NCBI GenBank assembly: GCA_030062745.1
Contig: CP099848.1
Location: 18,773,081-18,837,080, forward strand
Direction: 5' to 3'
Origin: Capitulum mitella
Taxonomy: Eukaryota; Arthropoda; Thecostraca; Pollicipedomorpha; Pollicipedidae
Length of the DNA stretch: 64,000 nt
The notes under the pieces are model-generated. The model did no database searches. It was not told where the DNA came from and worked only from the letters and a program-made list of their open reading frames with translations. The position numbers were made by a program, and so were the translations under genes. Of the stretch, positions 1 to 11,956 are shown piece by piece (position 1 is the stretch's first letter; the number at the start of each line of letters is the position of its first letter).

Positions 1-1130
1 ATCGTGCGTCGGCCTCGGCCAAATTTTTGTACTTTGTACTGTCAAATTAGTGATAGCAACCAAAGAGCTTGACACTTCATGGTCGACAGGAATTTCTTAT
101 CAAAAATGCTGCTTTGCGAGGCCCCAAAACTCGTGGTCTTTGTCTCTTTGGAGCAGGAGATCTTTGTGAAATATTTGTCGCGGAAATACGTCGTTGAGTC
201 GTCGAACTGAAGCTGCCTAGTCAGTGAAGTTACGTGCAAAACATGCAGGCAAACAAAGCTGGCAATTACAAGCTGACGGTTGTTTGTACGTTTAGGTATG
301 TAACCATGATGTGATGGGGAAACATATGAATTGCACTTGCTTAGAAAACCTTTTTAGAAAACGCATAAACCTAGGAGAACACAAGGAAAGTTCAAGTTCA
401 AAAATTTGAAGAATCGCGGAGAATGCTGGCAAATTGACAAATGAGTGAAAGCGACACAACCCTAATCTGTGCTGGGGGGTGAGGGTGGCGGCAGATTCTG
501 TTCCCCATCGGTTTTTCGCACACAATGCCCGGGCTTTGGAGAGCTGCTTCACGAAACTTGTTGACTTTTCCCAGATATGATTTTCTTCATGTGTTGACAG
601 AATTTCAGATACTGACCTCCTCCAGAGGAGATTTCTGTTCACATTTTTGGGAGGGTTATGGAGGAATATCTCGCTTCTGGACATCGCGCATTTTGACGTA
701 GTCATGTACCATTTTGATGTCCTTCATAAGTTCACGGACAGTTCAAATGACCGAAATATTTGTTATCTGCACACTCTCAATTATCTTAAGAAAAATGCTG
801 ATGAATAATGGATCCAGGGCCTTATAAAAGACGCTGTTTATATTTTCGTGTTCCTAGGAATCGATGGCTCATTGCAAGAATAAAAGAGCTAGCGTGTGAT
901 ATAGATATATTGGTCCTCATTTACTCATATAATTCATTTTTACATACTGCAAGGGGTGTCTGTGCGTTGGTTTTCTGGTGCATATTCCGTATAATATGTT
1001 CAGCGAGCCCCACAGACATGTAAATGAAGGTGATTGGCTTTGTTAGTTCCACAAAGACAACGAGGAGATTCCATATATTTCAAAAAAATAAAATCAGAGG
1101 TGACTCCAGGATAGTGCAAAAGAGGGTATT
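1..1130. other. Gene-free flank left of the duplication
   Basis: I see no exon with protein-like composition or good splice sites. The short open frames are under 140 codons, have no recognisable domain and overlap on both strands. The only structure is a degenerate MITE-like segment near 467-640, listed separately. The right limit is where homology to the inverted arm A' starts, near 1131. Confidence 0.6.
467..640 (+). repeat. Degenerate copy of the TTAA-flanked MITE family (family M)
   Basis: An AACCCTA start, a G-rich run, a GCAGATTCTG box and then GCTTCACGAAACTTG follow the same order as in the fuller copy at 53049. The TTAA at its edge and most of the G-run are eroded, so this looks like an old copy. 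The right limit is approximate. Confidence 0.5.
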
Positions 1131-1515
1131 TTGTTTGACCGGACAACGGTGAAGAGCGGCCCTGGCACTCCGGCGTCGGGAACCCACGTGAGCCGCTGGA
1201 CACGTGGGGCATGCACCAGCTGCTACTGAGCCTTGCAAAGCAGAGGGCGGATTGCATTGCTTGATGGTACATTCGGCCCCGGCTGTCGCCTTTAAGCTCT
1301 GGGACGAGACAAAGGTACAGTACTGCTCAGTTTTTTGCATGCAATATCCATAATAGCCTTGGTTCTCATGACACGGTTTGCAGCCGTGCAGACTGGGCTT
1401 TCCTGGTAACAGTCGCTTGCTTTACCGTGCCATGAATGTATGACATGGACAGGCGATTTTTTCGTAAAAAGTGACGAGGAAGTATCACTTAGGACCAATC
1501 TCAAAATGTGCCTGG

Positions 1516-1523
1516 CCTGTGAG
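1516..1523. repeat. Left target-site duplication of the hAT element
   Basis: CCTGTGAG immediately precedes the terminal inverted repeat at 1524. The same 8 bases follow the element at 5189-5196. In the homologous right-hand copies (reverse strand near 29757-29770 and 34790-34802) the site is present once and uninterrupted; in the first of them it reads ACCTGTGAG. Confidence 0.9.
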
Positions 1524-1544
1524 CATAGGTGGGCACTGGTCCGT

Positions 1545-1705
1545 TACTCCGTTACTCCGTTACTAACGAAGTTACTTTTTTGAGTAACGGAGTAACGGAC
1601 CCGTTACTTTTATTTTACTGTAACGGACTGAGTAACGGAAGTTACTTTTGTGGTCCGTTACTCCGTTATTTTTTGGTCCGTTACTCCGTTACTCCGTTAC
1701 TCCGT
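1545..1705 (+). repeat. Subterminal GTTACTCC tandem repeats, left end of the hAT element
   Basis: The motif TCCGTTACTCCGTTAC and its complement GAGTAACGGAGTAAC recur over about 160 bp. The other end of the element (5048-5172) carries the inverted counterpart. In hAT elements such clustered subterminal motifs bind transposase; that role is inferred here. Confidence 0.75.
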
Positions 1706-2241
1706 TACTTTTTAAACTCCTTACAGACACCGCCCGGCTTTATTTGCATCGGCACACGCCATTGGCTACTTGAATAGCCAACACCCAATAGCGTGCGGCG
1801 ATACAAGCGCGGCTGGGCGCGCACTCAGCTGACAATCGCGGAGTCGACTTGTTGACAATATTCGTCAGCTGATAAACGTTGACGGCAAGCTGGCGGCAAT
1901 GGTTCAGTATAAAGGCCAACTGACTTTGGTCTCTTTTGGGACAAAAGTATTGAATTATGCGTAAGTTTGGTATGACTTAAAATTATAAATTACCCAGTCG
2001 TCATTTTTCAGGCTAAAAGATATCAAAGTTATTGTCATTTATACTAGAATAGCCAGCTGACGGCAGTTTTCAATGTTGTCTCAAGTCAGTCACGGATTGC
2101 TTACCACCGCCACACGGTTCCCCGCCAAGATCACTCAAGGCTGTTGAGCACATGATTACTGCCGCCATGGCCTTGGATCTGTGATGTCCATGGGGTGATT
2201 GATTCTTGACTGGCCTGAAATTTTAACTACCTGACACTAAA

Positions 2242-2532
2242 ATGTCCCATCAAGGCGTCTTTACGCCGCCACTGGAGGTCGAAAACCTTGACTCCGAGTC
2301 CGACGGTGCCTCAGCTTCTGAGGCAGAGGAGGAGCCCGGTCTGGGTCACCCATGGCCACATCTAGAAACGTACTTTGAGTTTAAGGAGGGGAAAAACGTC
2401 ATTTTTACGTATGTCCTGTGCCGACCGAAAGAGGTTATAATCAAGGGTCACAAGAGTAGTCTTTCAAACCTAAAGGCACATCAAGAGCATTATTTACGGT
2501 ATTTCCAGGTGAGAACAGAATGTGCACAATAA
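2242..2532 (+). pseudogene. Possible BED-type zinc-finger remnant of a hAT transposase
   Basis: A 96-codon open frame inside the hAT element. It starts with an acidic N-terminus (about residues 1-40) and then reads YFEFKEGKNVIF, VLCRP and SSLSNLKAHQEHYLR. The SxxSNLxxH arrangement and the preceding Cys resemble the BED finger at the N-terminus of hAT transposases, but the usual second Cys is not where expected and no catalytic region follows. It may be the first coding exon of a deleted transposase: a GT follows TTCCAG near 2508. I would not claim a functional protein. Its location within the element supports the assignment more than its sequence does. Confidence 0.45.
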
Positions 2533-2627
2533 GTTGTCAGTAATGAAGCATAACTCTGAAGCTTGTCTACTATTGCTTGGACTATTTGCCTTAACCATAT
2601 TCTCTGCAGGCAGTGAGATTCACATAA

Positions 2628-3188
2628 CACGGGGGGGGGGGCAGATCTGCGGTAATCTACCTTTCGGCCGACGTTTACGTGTAATTTTTAGAGACGCGGA
2701 AGTGGCAACACAAGTTGTGTAAACAATTTAGCCCATTCAGGTATAAGCACTGGCCCCTAATGGATGTGTAAACTGACTTGGTTAGGTAACTCTTGAATTT
2801 TGATTCAGTTGACACATGTTTGCCTTCAGCCGATACGAGCTAACCAAACCAAAAAACAGGCAAATTGAATCTAACAAAAAATTAGTTTTACATGCCCATT
2901 TAGGGCAATCCCTGCAACCATACAGTAGGTTTTAGGTTAGGTTACGTTAAATCATTTTTAACTTGGAGGACAGGCTACATTGTCCATGCGATTCGAGTTA
3001 CCACCCCTGCGTTCCCGAAAAAAATATCAACTGGCCAAAACACCTTTCGGCTGACACATTATTTTTTGTAAACGCAGAAGTGAGGACCCAAATTCAAACA
3101 TGATATGGGCCGTTGCCACTTTTGCACCTTCGAAAAATATGCATTGGCCGAAAGGTGAAGATTACCAATTCTGCCCCCTCCCCTCCCC
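2628..3188. repeat. Nested inverted-repeat (MITE-like) insertion inside the hAT element
   Basis: The segment around 2632-2715 (G-run, GCAGATCTGCGGTAATCT, ACCTTTCGGCC, then GAAGTGGCAAC) reappears as its reverse complement around 3110-3186. The roughly 400 bp between also hold direct variants of the CCTTTCGGC box near 3043-3052. No coding frame lies inside. Ends are approximate and no clear target duplication was seen. Confidence 0.6.
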
Positions 3189-3859
3189 GCCCTTCCAGAG
3201 ATCTCGAGATGCATTCGTCCAATGTTGATGGGATGAATGCCATTTAATATGTTTCAACGAGATCTCCAATTCCAGACACCAAAAATTCAAAAATTCAGAA
3301 AATAGGGCGTGGGGGCAAACAAACTCCAAAATTTCGGGATTTTTGAAAGGTCGCTGCGGCCGTATTTACCAACCAGTTTTCATGGGAATAACATGGTTCA
3401 GCTTGGAATGTCCAAGTCTTTTATATACCGAAAGCTGAAATTTAAAATAGAAAACCATAGACAGTTCCAGGGAGGGCAAAAAGGGTGATTTTTGAAATAA
3501 GAAATTTCCTTTGTTTTGTTTGTTTTGGGTGATATAAACATCAGATGTACAACTAGCAAGCCAGTTTAAGTTTATATGTAGCGCAGAGGTGGATCCAGGT
3601 AAACGAAATTGGGAGGGCACCATAAGCACAATAGTGTGCTCCCCATTTTTTCAGTACCTGGGTGTGCGTTCGCCTGAAAATGTGTGTGCATACGCATTGT
3701 TTAGGATGTGTATGACTATATAAATGAGTCAGTGATCTTTATTTCTACTCAGAATGTCACGATAGTGAACCGCACAACTTTGCAGCTTCACGCACAGCAC
3801 ATTACCGCCGAAAACGGGGGCTTGGAACCGCCTCTGCGGGACCGATTTTTTTTTTAAAT

Positions 3860-3990
3860 GTTGACAAAACACGTGTGTATCAATTCCATGAAATGCCAGA
3901 AAATCTTGTGGCGCTGCGGCAAACAGTGTGGGAGCGACAAGCAAAAAGACACGGGTAGCAGAATCTGCCCCCCCCCCACAGGGAATAGGG
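3860..3990 (-). repeat. Family M (TTAA-target MITE) copy, minus strand, partial
   Basis: Reading the minus strand from 3994: TTAA, CCCTATTCCCTG, a G-run of about ten, GCAGATTCTG, TTTTTGCTTG. This is the order of the full copy at 53049. The TTAA at 3991-3994 marks the insertion edge. The far end was not identified. Confidence 0.65.
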
Positions 3991-5047
3991 TTAAATGAAG
4001 TGTTTTTAACCCGTCTCCGGCCGGGCTCAGAATGCCCTTTGCCCGGCCGGAGGGGGACCGCGGATTTCCGCACCTCCCAGGATCTCGGCTCCCATATATC
4101 GTACGGAAAAAAGGAAAACACCGGCGGAAAGGTTTTGTCAAACCGAGACGAAAACATTCAAGAGTTTTGACCTCAGGTCAATTTTGAGGCCACCAGACGC
4201 CATGAAAGGTCAAAACACGTCCTTGGAATTAGGTAAATAGACACAATACCTTGTCCCTGAAAAGCTGAACTTAAGCGACATATACTGAACCGTAAGACAA
4301 TAGCGAGTTCATTGATATCAATTTTGGCCTTTCACAGGGGTCAGGTCAGGTCACGTCATCGTTCCAAAATGTTCCACTTGTGAACGGCTAACATCCTCCG
4401 TTGCATCTTACTTATGACCATATTTTTATGGCTAATTTGTTTTTTCAAGGGTGCTGAAGAGGTACTAAAGCACCTTTTTTTAGTCTTTTATTTCACAATA
4501 ATAAAATCCATATTAGTCATGTTTTTTTGAGTCCTTGGTCGTTTGGTATTAAAAAAACGTCAGAGAAATCAGGAATCTTACCTCCACGCATGCGCTCGTA
4601 CACAAACTAATACACACTCATAATTTCAAAACAAAACAAGAAGTTCGCGAGACCGAAACGAGCTTTGAACGGAGACCATTATGTTCAGGGCGGATACTTC
4701 GAGAGGCATTGTTGATCAAACCCAGTCGATAGATGTCCGCTGTTTGTCGCATTTTGCATGCGTCCGCTCCAGCGCCGGTTGTTCCCGCTCCGTCGGCGCC
4801 GCGGGCAATGAACAGGAATTCGTTGGTTTGAACATTGTGGCTAACACAGTGTTAGAATACTCGCCGCGGCTGTTGTCCCGGCGCCGCCGACTCTACAACG
4901 GCTGGTGAGGGCAGTGGGCAGCTAGCAGAGTGTTTTGGGTAAGCGCTTTTTGTTTCTTCCCTTTGTATATGGAATGCGTTTTACAACCACAAAGCAGCAT
5001 AAAAAACTTAAAACCCGCGTTCGCTTGGTTTTCACTGCATTTAAAAA

Positions 5048-5172
5048 AGTAACGGAATAACGGAGTAACGGTAGCTTCCGTTACTTTTTAAGGCAGAGTA
5101 ACGGAGTAACGAGTAACGGACTGGCTTTTTTGAGTAACGGAGTAACGAGTAACGAAGCTACATTTTTTAGTA
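5048..5172. repeat. Subterminal GAGTAACG tandem repeats, right end of the hAT element
   Basis: GTAACGGAGTAACG and GAGTAACGAGTAACG recur in inverted orientation relative to the left end. They lie directly inside the right terminal inverted repeat. Confidence 0.75.
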
Positions 5173-5188
5173 ACGATGCCCACCTATG

Positions 5189-5196
5189 CCTGTGAG
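5189..5196. repeat. Right target-site duplication of the hAT element
   Basis: CCTGTGAG directly follows the terminal CACCTATG and matches 1516-1523 exactly. Confidence 0.9.
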
Positions 5197-8100
5197 TAGG
5201 GGTATCTATTTCGGAAATGATGGGGGAGAGGGAGGGGGGCGAAGTCATGGCGTAGGCAGAGGGCATTTTCATGGGTTTCTATGTGGGATACGAAACCTCA
5301 AACCAAAAACTGCTCTGATTTAGGCTACTATCCTTCGAGATGCCATAAATTCGTGAGTATTTTTATTTTAGCGCTGTAAGCCTGCACCCACCATGGCCCT
5401 GGGTGAGCCTATAGATAGCCAGGATTTCGCTCTTACGAGAGCTCCTTCGATTTCATCATTTCGTTTTCTTTTTAAAAGACAGGCCTGCAGAAATTTGTTT
5501 GAGCAAACAGAGGCATTTCGTTTGCAATGAAGTGTGCGATGCTTTCCTGGGACGGCAAAGAGATGAATTCGATCAGATGTTAGGCGAAACCTGATTCGAA
5601 CGCAAAATTCGAATGCGCAAAGAGACTAATGGAGAAGGAAGTAAAATTGGTTGGCAATATTTGGAAACGATTCGGAATGATTCAGCCAGTACTGGTACTA
5701 AGCATTGCTTGCAGCTCAACCGAGTGCTGAGCATTATGAAGAGTGAAGCGCGCAGCGAGATTTTCAATCGATGGTGGTGTGCACTGGCGTGAAAGCTTTT
5801 GGCAGACATGCGCGCAGCAGTTGCTTTGAACAAACAGAAGCATTTTCTTGGTAATGACGCGTACAATGCGATCCTGGGATTATCACGGCGTGAATTCCAT
5901 GAGATGTTAGGTCGAAACTTGACTCGAATGGAAAACTTCAAAGCGCAAAGAACTTTACACGCACGGCGTGGCAAACAGCCCAAAAAGCGATCTGAGAGTC
6001 ATGCTTGCGCATGGCGGCGACTGTGGGGAGACCGTTAACCGAGACTAACAATGAGAGGTGAAGACCGACGGAGATCGCGACAGCTGACCGAAATGGAATA
6101 CGGAAATATTTCGGACCTGTCGAATGGGGGAAAGGGGAATATTCATCTCGCAATGTAAAAACACAGGACGACGGTGCGTTGGCTTTGTACCCTGGGTAGC
6201 CGCATGAAGGGCAATTAATTGGTAAGAACGGTGGAAAAACATCCTAATTTCTAGCGCACAGTGCGCTTTTAGACAATGCCATAGACAGTTGTCAAGATGC
6301 ACATTTGTCGGAGCACGAAATGGGAAGACATAGGGACCAGAAGCCGATGGCAGTCTGTTTCTATGTGAGTGCCCAGCGCGATTGTGAAGTTCCGTTCAGG
6401 GAGCTCAACCACGTGCTAAAGTGGAGCCGGACTGAACGGTGCAGCGAGATAGTCGAACAACGGTGTCGTATGCTGTCGTGACAATTTTAAGGGAAAAAGT
6501 CTGCCGAACATTTTTTTCGGAAATTTTCGGAAACCGCCTTTTCCAAAGAAAGGATGAGATTCGATCTTGGGACGGCCCAGGGGTAAATTCGACCAGCTGT
6601 TAGGCGAAACCTGATTCGAACGCAAAATTCGAATGCGCAAAGAGCTTTAAACGCGCGGCGCGGCGAACGGCCCAAAAAGCGATCGGGGATTCACGCTTGC
6701 TCCTTGCGGCGTGCGCGGGGAACCGGGGACCAAAATTTCCGGAGGTGCACGACAGCGAGCGCGTGGCGCGAGCACTCGCCGCTAGTCTTACTTTACATGC
6801 CAAAGATCAATGTTTACTCGCAGCCGTTTGATCCACGTCACAAAAATGACGGAAGTGAAACCTCCTGATGGTTAGTTTTCCATTGCCTGCTTTTTATCCA
6901 GTCAAAATCAGCCTGGGTCAGGTCAGATAAGGTTGCATTATTTTTTTCCGGACAAAGAGCAATGATTACTCGCTGCGATTCTTAACTGCGTCAAGTACAG
7001 AACTGAAATGGCATCTCGTGATATTTAAATCTGTGCTTTATCGGATCAAGGTCAAGCCAAGTCGGGACAAATGGCTCTCTGCTGTCATTAAACGATCTTC
7101 CACGGACAGTGTTGCATTTTATTTCGTTTTGACACCTACCTGTGACGTGACCTGACATGACCTCACATTGCACTTGGTGAATCTTGCTAAGAGGGGATAT
7201 AGATTTCCTTGTCTGGCTGGAACGATGGGGAAAGTCAACGGCAACCACTGTTGTCGCCCACAGTGCAAATCAGTCCAACTGTCATCATGCATGTGACCTA
7301 GCATGGCCTTTAATGTTGACGTGTCACGGCTGTATATCCTGGGAACCGTGACCAGTGTAAATCCAAATCATTCCTGTATTATATCTGCGAATACAAACAT
7401 GCGTACAAGGGCACATTTATGACGTCGTATCTCCATGCCCTGAACTAGCATGGAAATGGTCTTGATGTCAAAATATTAAAATCGATTGATGAATAGTTAC
7501 TGAAGATTTGGTTGAGCTGACTCTAATGGTTCAGAAGTTATTCAAGAAAAACCGAGGGGATGCCTATTTGACAACCCCCAGACGGCGCCGGGTTAAGCCA
7601 GGCTGATGCTGAAGCTAGCGTTTATCCTGTTCAGATTTCTCATATGTTTCGTCGAGGCAAGATTGGGGTCTGCGTTGCTAAATTTATTTTAGGCTCCGTT
7701 CCGATAACGAACGGATGTCTTTGGGTCCGTTCTAACGCCATGCTGACAGTCAGGCTGGTAGCTGACTTTGACCCGGTTCCGACTGCTGACATGTTTTATG
7801 TCTGATCGGTCCTACAGCCGACCTGGTGGTTAGGCTGGTATCGGACTTTGATCCGGCTTAGATTGCAGAGATGCGTCCCCTTGGCAAGATTTTAGTCTGC
7901 GCGGTTGAATCCATTTTAGGTCGCGCCACGGTCACTAGGTGATGCCTCTAGGTCGATCTTCATCCGAGCAGACCAGGCTGGTATCCGGCTTCGATGCGGT
8001 TCATGTGGTTCAGACGCTTCACACGGTAAGACTGTGCTCGTTGATGGTGAAAATCGCCCTCTGGAATGCGTCGCGACGCTGCTCTGATTGCTCCGAAGAT

Positions 8101-8745
8101 CGCAGCATGGTTCCGTTCGTTGACGTGAAATCGGACCACAGAGAGAAAGGCAGGTCGTCTTAGGTCATTTAAAAATCCCCCCTCCCTTGTTATCGGTTAG
8201 ACCCGTCGGAGCGAGCATGATGGTCTCCAGGAATTGTCGCGTCAAGGCGACTTGGTTAGGGATCGGGCTCTTTAGGTTGTTGCGACATTCTGGAAACAAA
8301 TATAGAATTCTTCATTTGGCCCTAGACAATAGCCATGTTCTTACCTTCAAAGCAGTGTGTCATTGTCTCACCTCTGTTTCGGCAGGATGTCATATTCTCT
8401 GAGACTTCCAGAACGCTCTGCTGAACGGAGAGCTGTAAACGCATTAAAATTCCGTACAGACAATCTACGTGGAATTACCTGATATTCATTGAACCATATT
8501 GCTGGTGCAGACGAAATTTCGTCCACAGCTGGCCACTAAAAATGAAACTCATACAGGCATTTCACGACCAAAGATAGCATTTTTAGGCTTTACCAGAGCA
8601 AGGGAAGGTATATGACCGCTAAAACATCGTTCTTGGAATGACTGAGGATTTTATCAGGATACCTCATTGGATTTCTCGAAATTATTACAAGGAACGTGAC
8701 GTTTGAAATGCATTGCCTAACTTAAGTACATAGCCGACATAAGTT

Positions 8746-8906
8746 ACATAATAATAATTACATACGTAGCCGACATAATTTTTGGGCTTAGTATATTTAT
8801 GAAAAATTGTTTAATTAATTATTTAATTAATTAATAATTTACATAATAATAATTACATACGTAGCCGACATAATTTTTGGGCTTAGTATATTTATGAAAA
8901 ATTGTT
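8746..8906 (+). repeat. 66-bp direct duplication present only in arm A
   Basis: 8746-8811 and 8841-8906 are the same 66 bases (starting ACATAATAATAATTAC and ending GAAAAATTGTT), separated by 29 bp of TTAATTAA-rich DNA. The mirrored site in arm A' near 26180-26240 has one shorter copy. This indel accounts for the shift in coordinate sum between the arms. Confidence 0.85.
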
Positions 8907-9619
8907 CGTTCCCACCGGACGTTTTCTAGGACATGTCTGACAATAAAGATGTTAAGATTATCGCGGGCTAGGTCCAGTAAGTGAACTTAGATTGGAAGAG
9001 AGTCTTGATCACCCCGTTATTACCGGCCTAGGTCGAGACCCCTTTACCGTATCGTTGCACTAGAGCCAGGGACCGCCCCGGAAAGCGTTCTAGTTACTCA
9101 GTTACAGGAACCGGGATAGGAACAGGGTTGCGGTGCAGACAGTTTTGTCTGCTTTTCAGAGACCGTCAGGATGGAATGAACTCTTAACTGCTGATGATTT
9201 TGGGATCGATAATTTACCCGGCCTTATAGGAATCTGTTGCGACTGGTGACCTTGCACAGCTGGAGGAAAAAAAGGGTTGATCAGAGGTTTATTAGAAGAC
9301 AAAGGAAGAACAGTGACGCATCTAATACCGAGACAATTGACATGAGGGGGGAGGGGGAAGCGGAGGACTGGGAACCAGCGGTAGCGGATTGGTGATAAGC
9401 AGGAATTAGCGATGACAATCGCTTCGGAGGAAAATCAACTTTCACTCTGCAATGGGGGGACTCAGCCTCCCAGATATTACACACACTACGTGGGAGGGCT
9501 CAAATTCCGGGTGAAATTCCAGAACCTGTTACTGTTTGGACAACCCAAGTGGCCGGAGATCTGTGCAGGGCAGAGGGACCACTCAGCCACCCAGATTTGC
9601 TCGCTCACCCATCATTGGA

Positions 9620-10054
9620 TCAATCCTCCCCGTGAGCATGACCTGCCCATATGATCGACCAGCATTTGCCAGCCTTCGCATATAAATTTTGCCGTTGACA
9701 GGAGCTAACTATCTGCAGACCGACGTTATACGCTCCCCCAAGCCACAGCGGCGATGGCTCCTCTGACAATGGAAGTGGGAGCGGCCATAGCTGTGTCTGG
9801 CAGACCCAGTGCTGTCGGAAGGGACCCAAGCGCACCCAGCAGGGTCTGGAACACGTACCGGCAGCCTCCCGCATCGATTTGGCCCTTGTTGCACAATGCT
9901 ACGAAATATTGCACAATGTTGCAAGAGCCCAGATCTCGCCAACGGTCCGCCGAACGCACAGAGCCAGCGTGCTCGTGAGGTCGAAATCCATCAAAAGACC
10001 TCTAGGCTCCCACCTGCAAAACATTGCAATGTTGCACGAGCACCGAACAACAAT

Positions 10055-10056
<2 letters not shown>
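9620..10056 (-). repeat. Repeat family G, copy 1 (minus strand)
   Basis: Reverse complement of 25075-25500 and related to 40910-41370. Shared blocks include a run around GTGCAACAAGGGCCAAATCG and the segment with GCTGGTCGATCATAT. Several frames are open for 70-80 codons, but none is conserved against the others, so I treat it as non-coding repeat DNA. Confidence 0.7.

Positions 10057-10057
<1 letters not shown>

Positions 10058-10102
<45 letters not shown>
10058..10102. repeat. (TA)n microsatellite in arm A
   Basis: About 45 bp of pure TA. The mirror position in arm A' (about 24990-25034) also carries a TA tract, so the microsatellite predates the inverted duplication. Confidence 0.95.
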
Positions 10103-10105
<3 letters not shown>

Positions 10106-10589
10106 TTTTTAAGAGGACGCAAAATGAAGCGGGTGAAATTCAACATATTTACGTCATGGCATCATCCACCCAAACATGACCGAAACCACAAGGGTTATTC
10201 TCGATCCCGAGTCATCACACGTGAAGGGTACAAGAGGTTAGACACCTATTCACATTATTTCGGTTTGTGGGGACATGTGCAATGATCCATGTTTACGTGT
10301 ACATAGCTGGGAAAGGCTGTTGTTAGGTCATTTAGGTCCTGACACATGAAATTACAACGTGTTTCGTGATCATTCACCCTTAATCACGATTTTTACTTTA
10401 AAATGTGACAATATCTAGTTATTAAAGGGTGTTTATGGAATTGTGTAAAAACTTGTTTTGCGGGTACATCGTTTTTAAGATCATGCCCATATTTGGCATG
10501 TCCCCGCAAACCATGACAGTTACATTGTGTGCGTGTGAACCTACTTATGCTCCTAAAGTAAGAAGTGTAAATGTTGTAAGAATTTTATG

Positions 10590-10745
10590 TGCATGTCTTA
10601 GGTGGCTGAGTGGTCGGGGCATGCATCTCAGAGTTGGAAGGTGTTGGGTTCAATGCCTGACTCGATGCACCTTGACTGGTTCCGTCTTCGGGTTTATAGG
10701 GAGAAGGCTGTAATGATGTAAGTAGGTATTACGTCGACGGAACAC
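10590..10745 (+). mobile_element. tRNA-derived SINE
   Basis: The 5' head (10601-10671) looks like a tRNA: GGTGGCTGAGTGGTC contains a pol III A-box, GGGTTCAATGCC at 10646-10657 a B-box, and GGTG at the start can pair with CACC at 10668-10671. A tRNA-unrelated body (to about 10745) and a (TA)n tail follow. The weak acceptor stem and fused body argue for a SINE over a working tRNA gene. Confidence 0.65.
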
Positions 10746-10753
10746 TTACCATT

Positions 10754-10757
<4 letters not shown>

Positions 10758-10818
<61 letters not shown>
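10758..10818. repeat. (TA)n microsatellite following the SINE
   Basis: About 61 bp of pure TA at the 3' side of the SINE body; it may have grown from the SINE tail. Confidence 0.95.
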
Positions 10819-10820
<2 letters not shown>

Positions 10821-10865
10821 GTATACACTATTTTCACGCGACGAATTTGGCTTGGAATCCATGCG

Positions 10866-10917
10866 GCTCCATCCATCCATCCATCCGTCCTTGGAATCCA
10901 TCCATCCATCTATCCAT
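10866..10917 (+). repeat. (CCAT)n microsatellite, interrupted
   Basis: Two runs of CCATCCATCCAT are separated by CGTCCTTGGAAT. Confidence 0.9.
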
Positions 10918-11911
10918 GAATTTGGCCATTCCCCCCCCCCCTTCCCCATGATCTTCAGATCTAATGAGTCGATCTTGACGGGGGAGATCTGAAGCGAAAT
11001 CATATGGTCTGAATTAACTTTTTTTGTCAGGACAATTTTCCTCGAAAAACGTCAATGGCGTGCTCAAAAGACCAAAACGTGCACAAAAGGACATGTCCAC
11101 TCTTCATCGTCAGGAAGCATTTAGACCACGAGTCTCGGTTTCTGCTTCGATCATTTGATTATGATATGCCCTTAGATATGTTTGGGAGCTATTCTGAATC
11201 AGTGGTGGATGCAGGATCTTAAACTTGGGGGGGGGGGGAGCAAACGCAAACATGCTTAAAATTAGTAATGTCGCTGGAACACGTACTGACATTTATTTGG
11301 CTACACCATATTGGACACTTGCCTCCGCCTCTATTAGACACCATAGATCAGTGGCGGATACAGGATCTGAAAGGTGTGTGTGTGGACGAGGGGGAGGAAT
11401 GACACATGTGTTATATCAGTTATAATACTGAAATGCCTATCATTTTTTAATACTTGCCCAACTCTTCATGCAGTGTTACCTGGATCCCCCCTTGGCACCA
11501 CATGCATCCGCAACTGTATTAAGTGCACCCTACAAAGATGCTATTGCCATTGGGTGACCAATAGCCAACGGCATTGATTTTAGAAGGTATCGTCAGCGTC
11601 TTTGCTTTCTTAGTTCCTTCACCTGACTTCGCCCTTGCCATCTAAACCAACCGCCACTTCAACGTATGTGATTTAAGGCATGGATGGTGACAAGCTGACA
11701 TCCACCACACGAATAGAAAATATTAATCTGGCCATCCAGAACTACGCAGTAGCAGTATTACGCAGTCTGCACAGGGCCTGTTTTAAGGAAAAATGACTGC
11801 GGGGGCAATTCTGCGAACGAGGGGCAACGAGGGGCTGAGACCACCCCTTTCCCGGCATTTCCGTTCTCCTTGTTAAATTTTAACCACGTTATATATACGT
11901 ACATATACATA

Positions 11912-11914
11912 TGG

Positions 11915-11953
<39 letters not shown>
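11912..11953. repeat. (TA)n microsatellite
   Basis: About 40 bp of TA, preceded by looser TATATACGTACATATACATATG. Confidence 0.9.

Positions 11954-11956
<3 letters not shown>

Larger units (their letters stand above)
1524..5188. mobile_element. hAT-superfamily DNA transposon, non-autonomous or decayed
   Basis: The element is 3665 bp, begins CATAGGTGGGCA and ends TGCCCACCTATG, so it has 12-bp perfect terminal inverted repeats. It is flanked by an 8-bp duplication, CCTGTGAG, which is the hAT signature. Both ends carry dense GTTACTCC / GGAGTAAC repeats, a subterminal pattern common in some hAT families. The interior has one short BED-finger-like open frame (2242-2532), a nested inverted repeat (2628-3188) and a family M copy ending at 3990. 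No long transposase frame with a DDE core or dimerisation domain is open, so it is probably not autonomous. Two empty paralogous sites confirm the exact boundaries. Confidence 0.9.
1131..10240 (+). repeat. Left outer arm (A) of the giant inverted repeat
   Basis: Reverse complement of 24847-30140. Segments 5189-8745 pair with the right arm at a constant coordinate sum of 34954. After a 66-bp local duplication that exists only on the left, the sum becomes about 35085. Segments 1131-1523 continue the homology across the hAT insertion. Translated comparison of one 136-codon stretch (5573-5983 against 28971-29381) shows about 11 differences, so the arms differ by a few percent. No intact gene is visible inside. 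Either an old inverted duplication or collapsed haplotypes could produce this. Confidence 0.88.

Noticed and set aside
10601..10671. Functional tRNA gene
   Set aside because: A and B boxes are present, but the acceptor stem pairs only about four bases and a SINE-like body follows.
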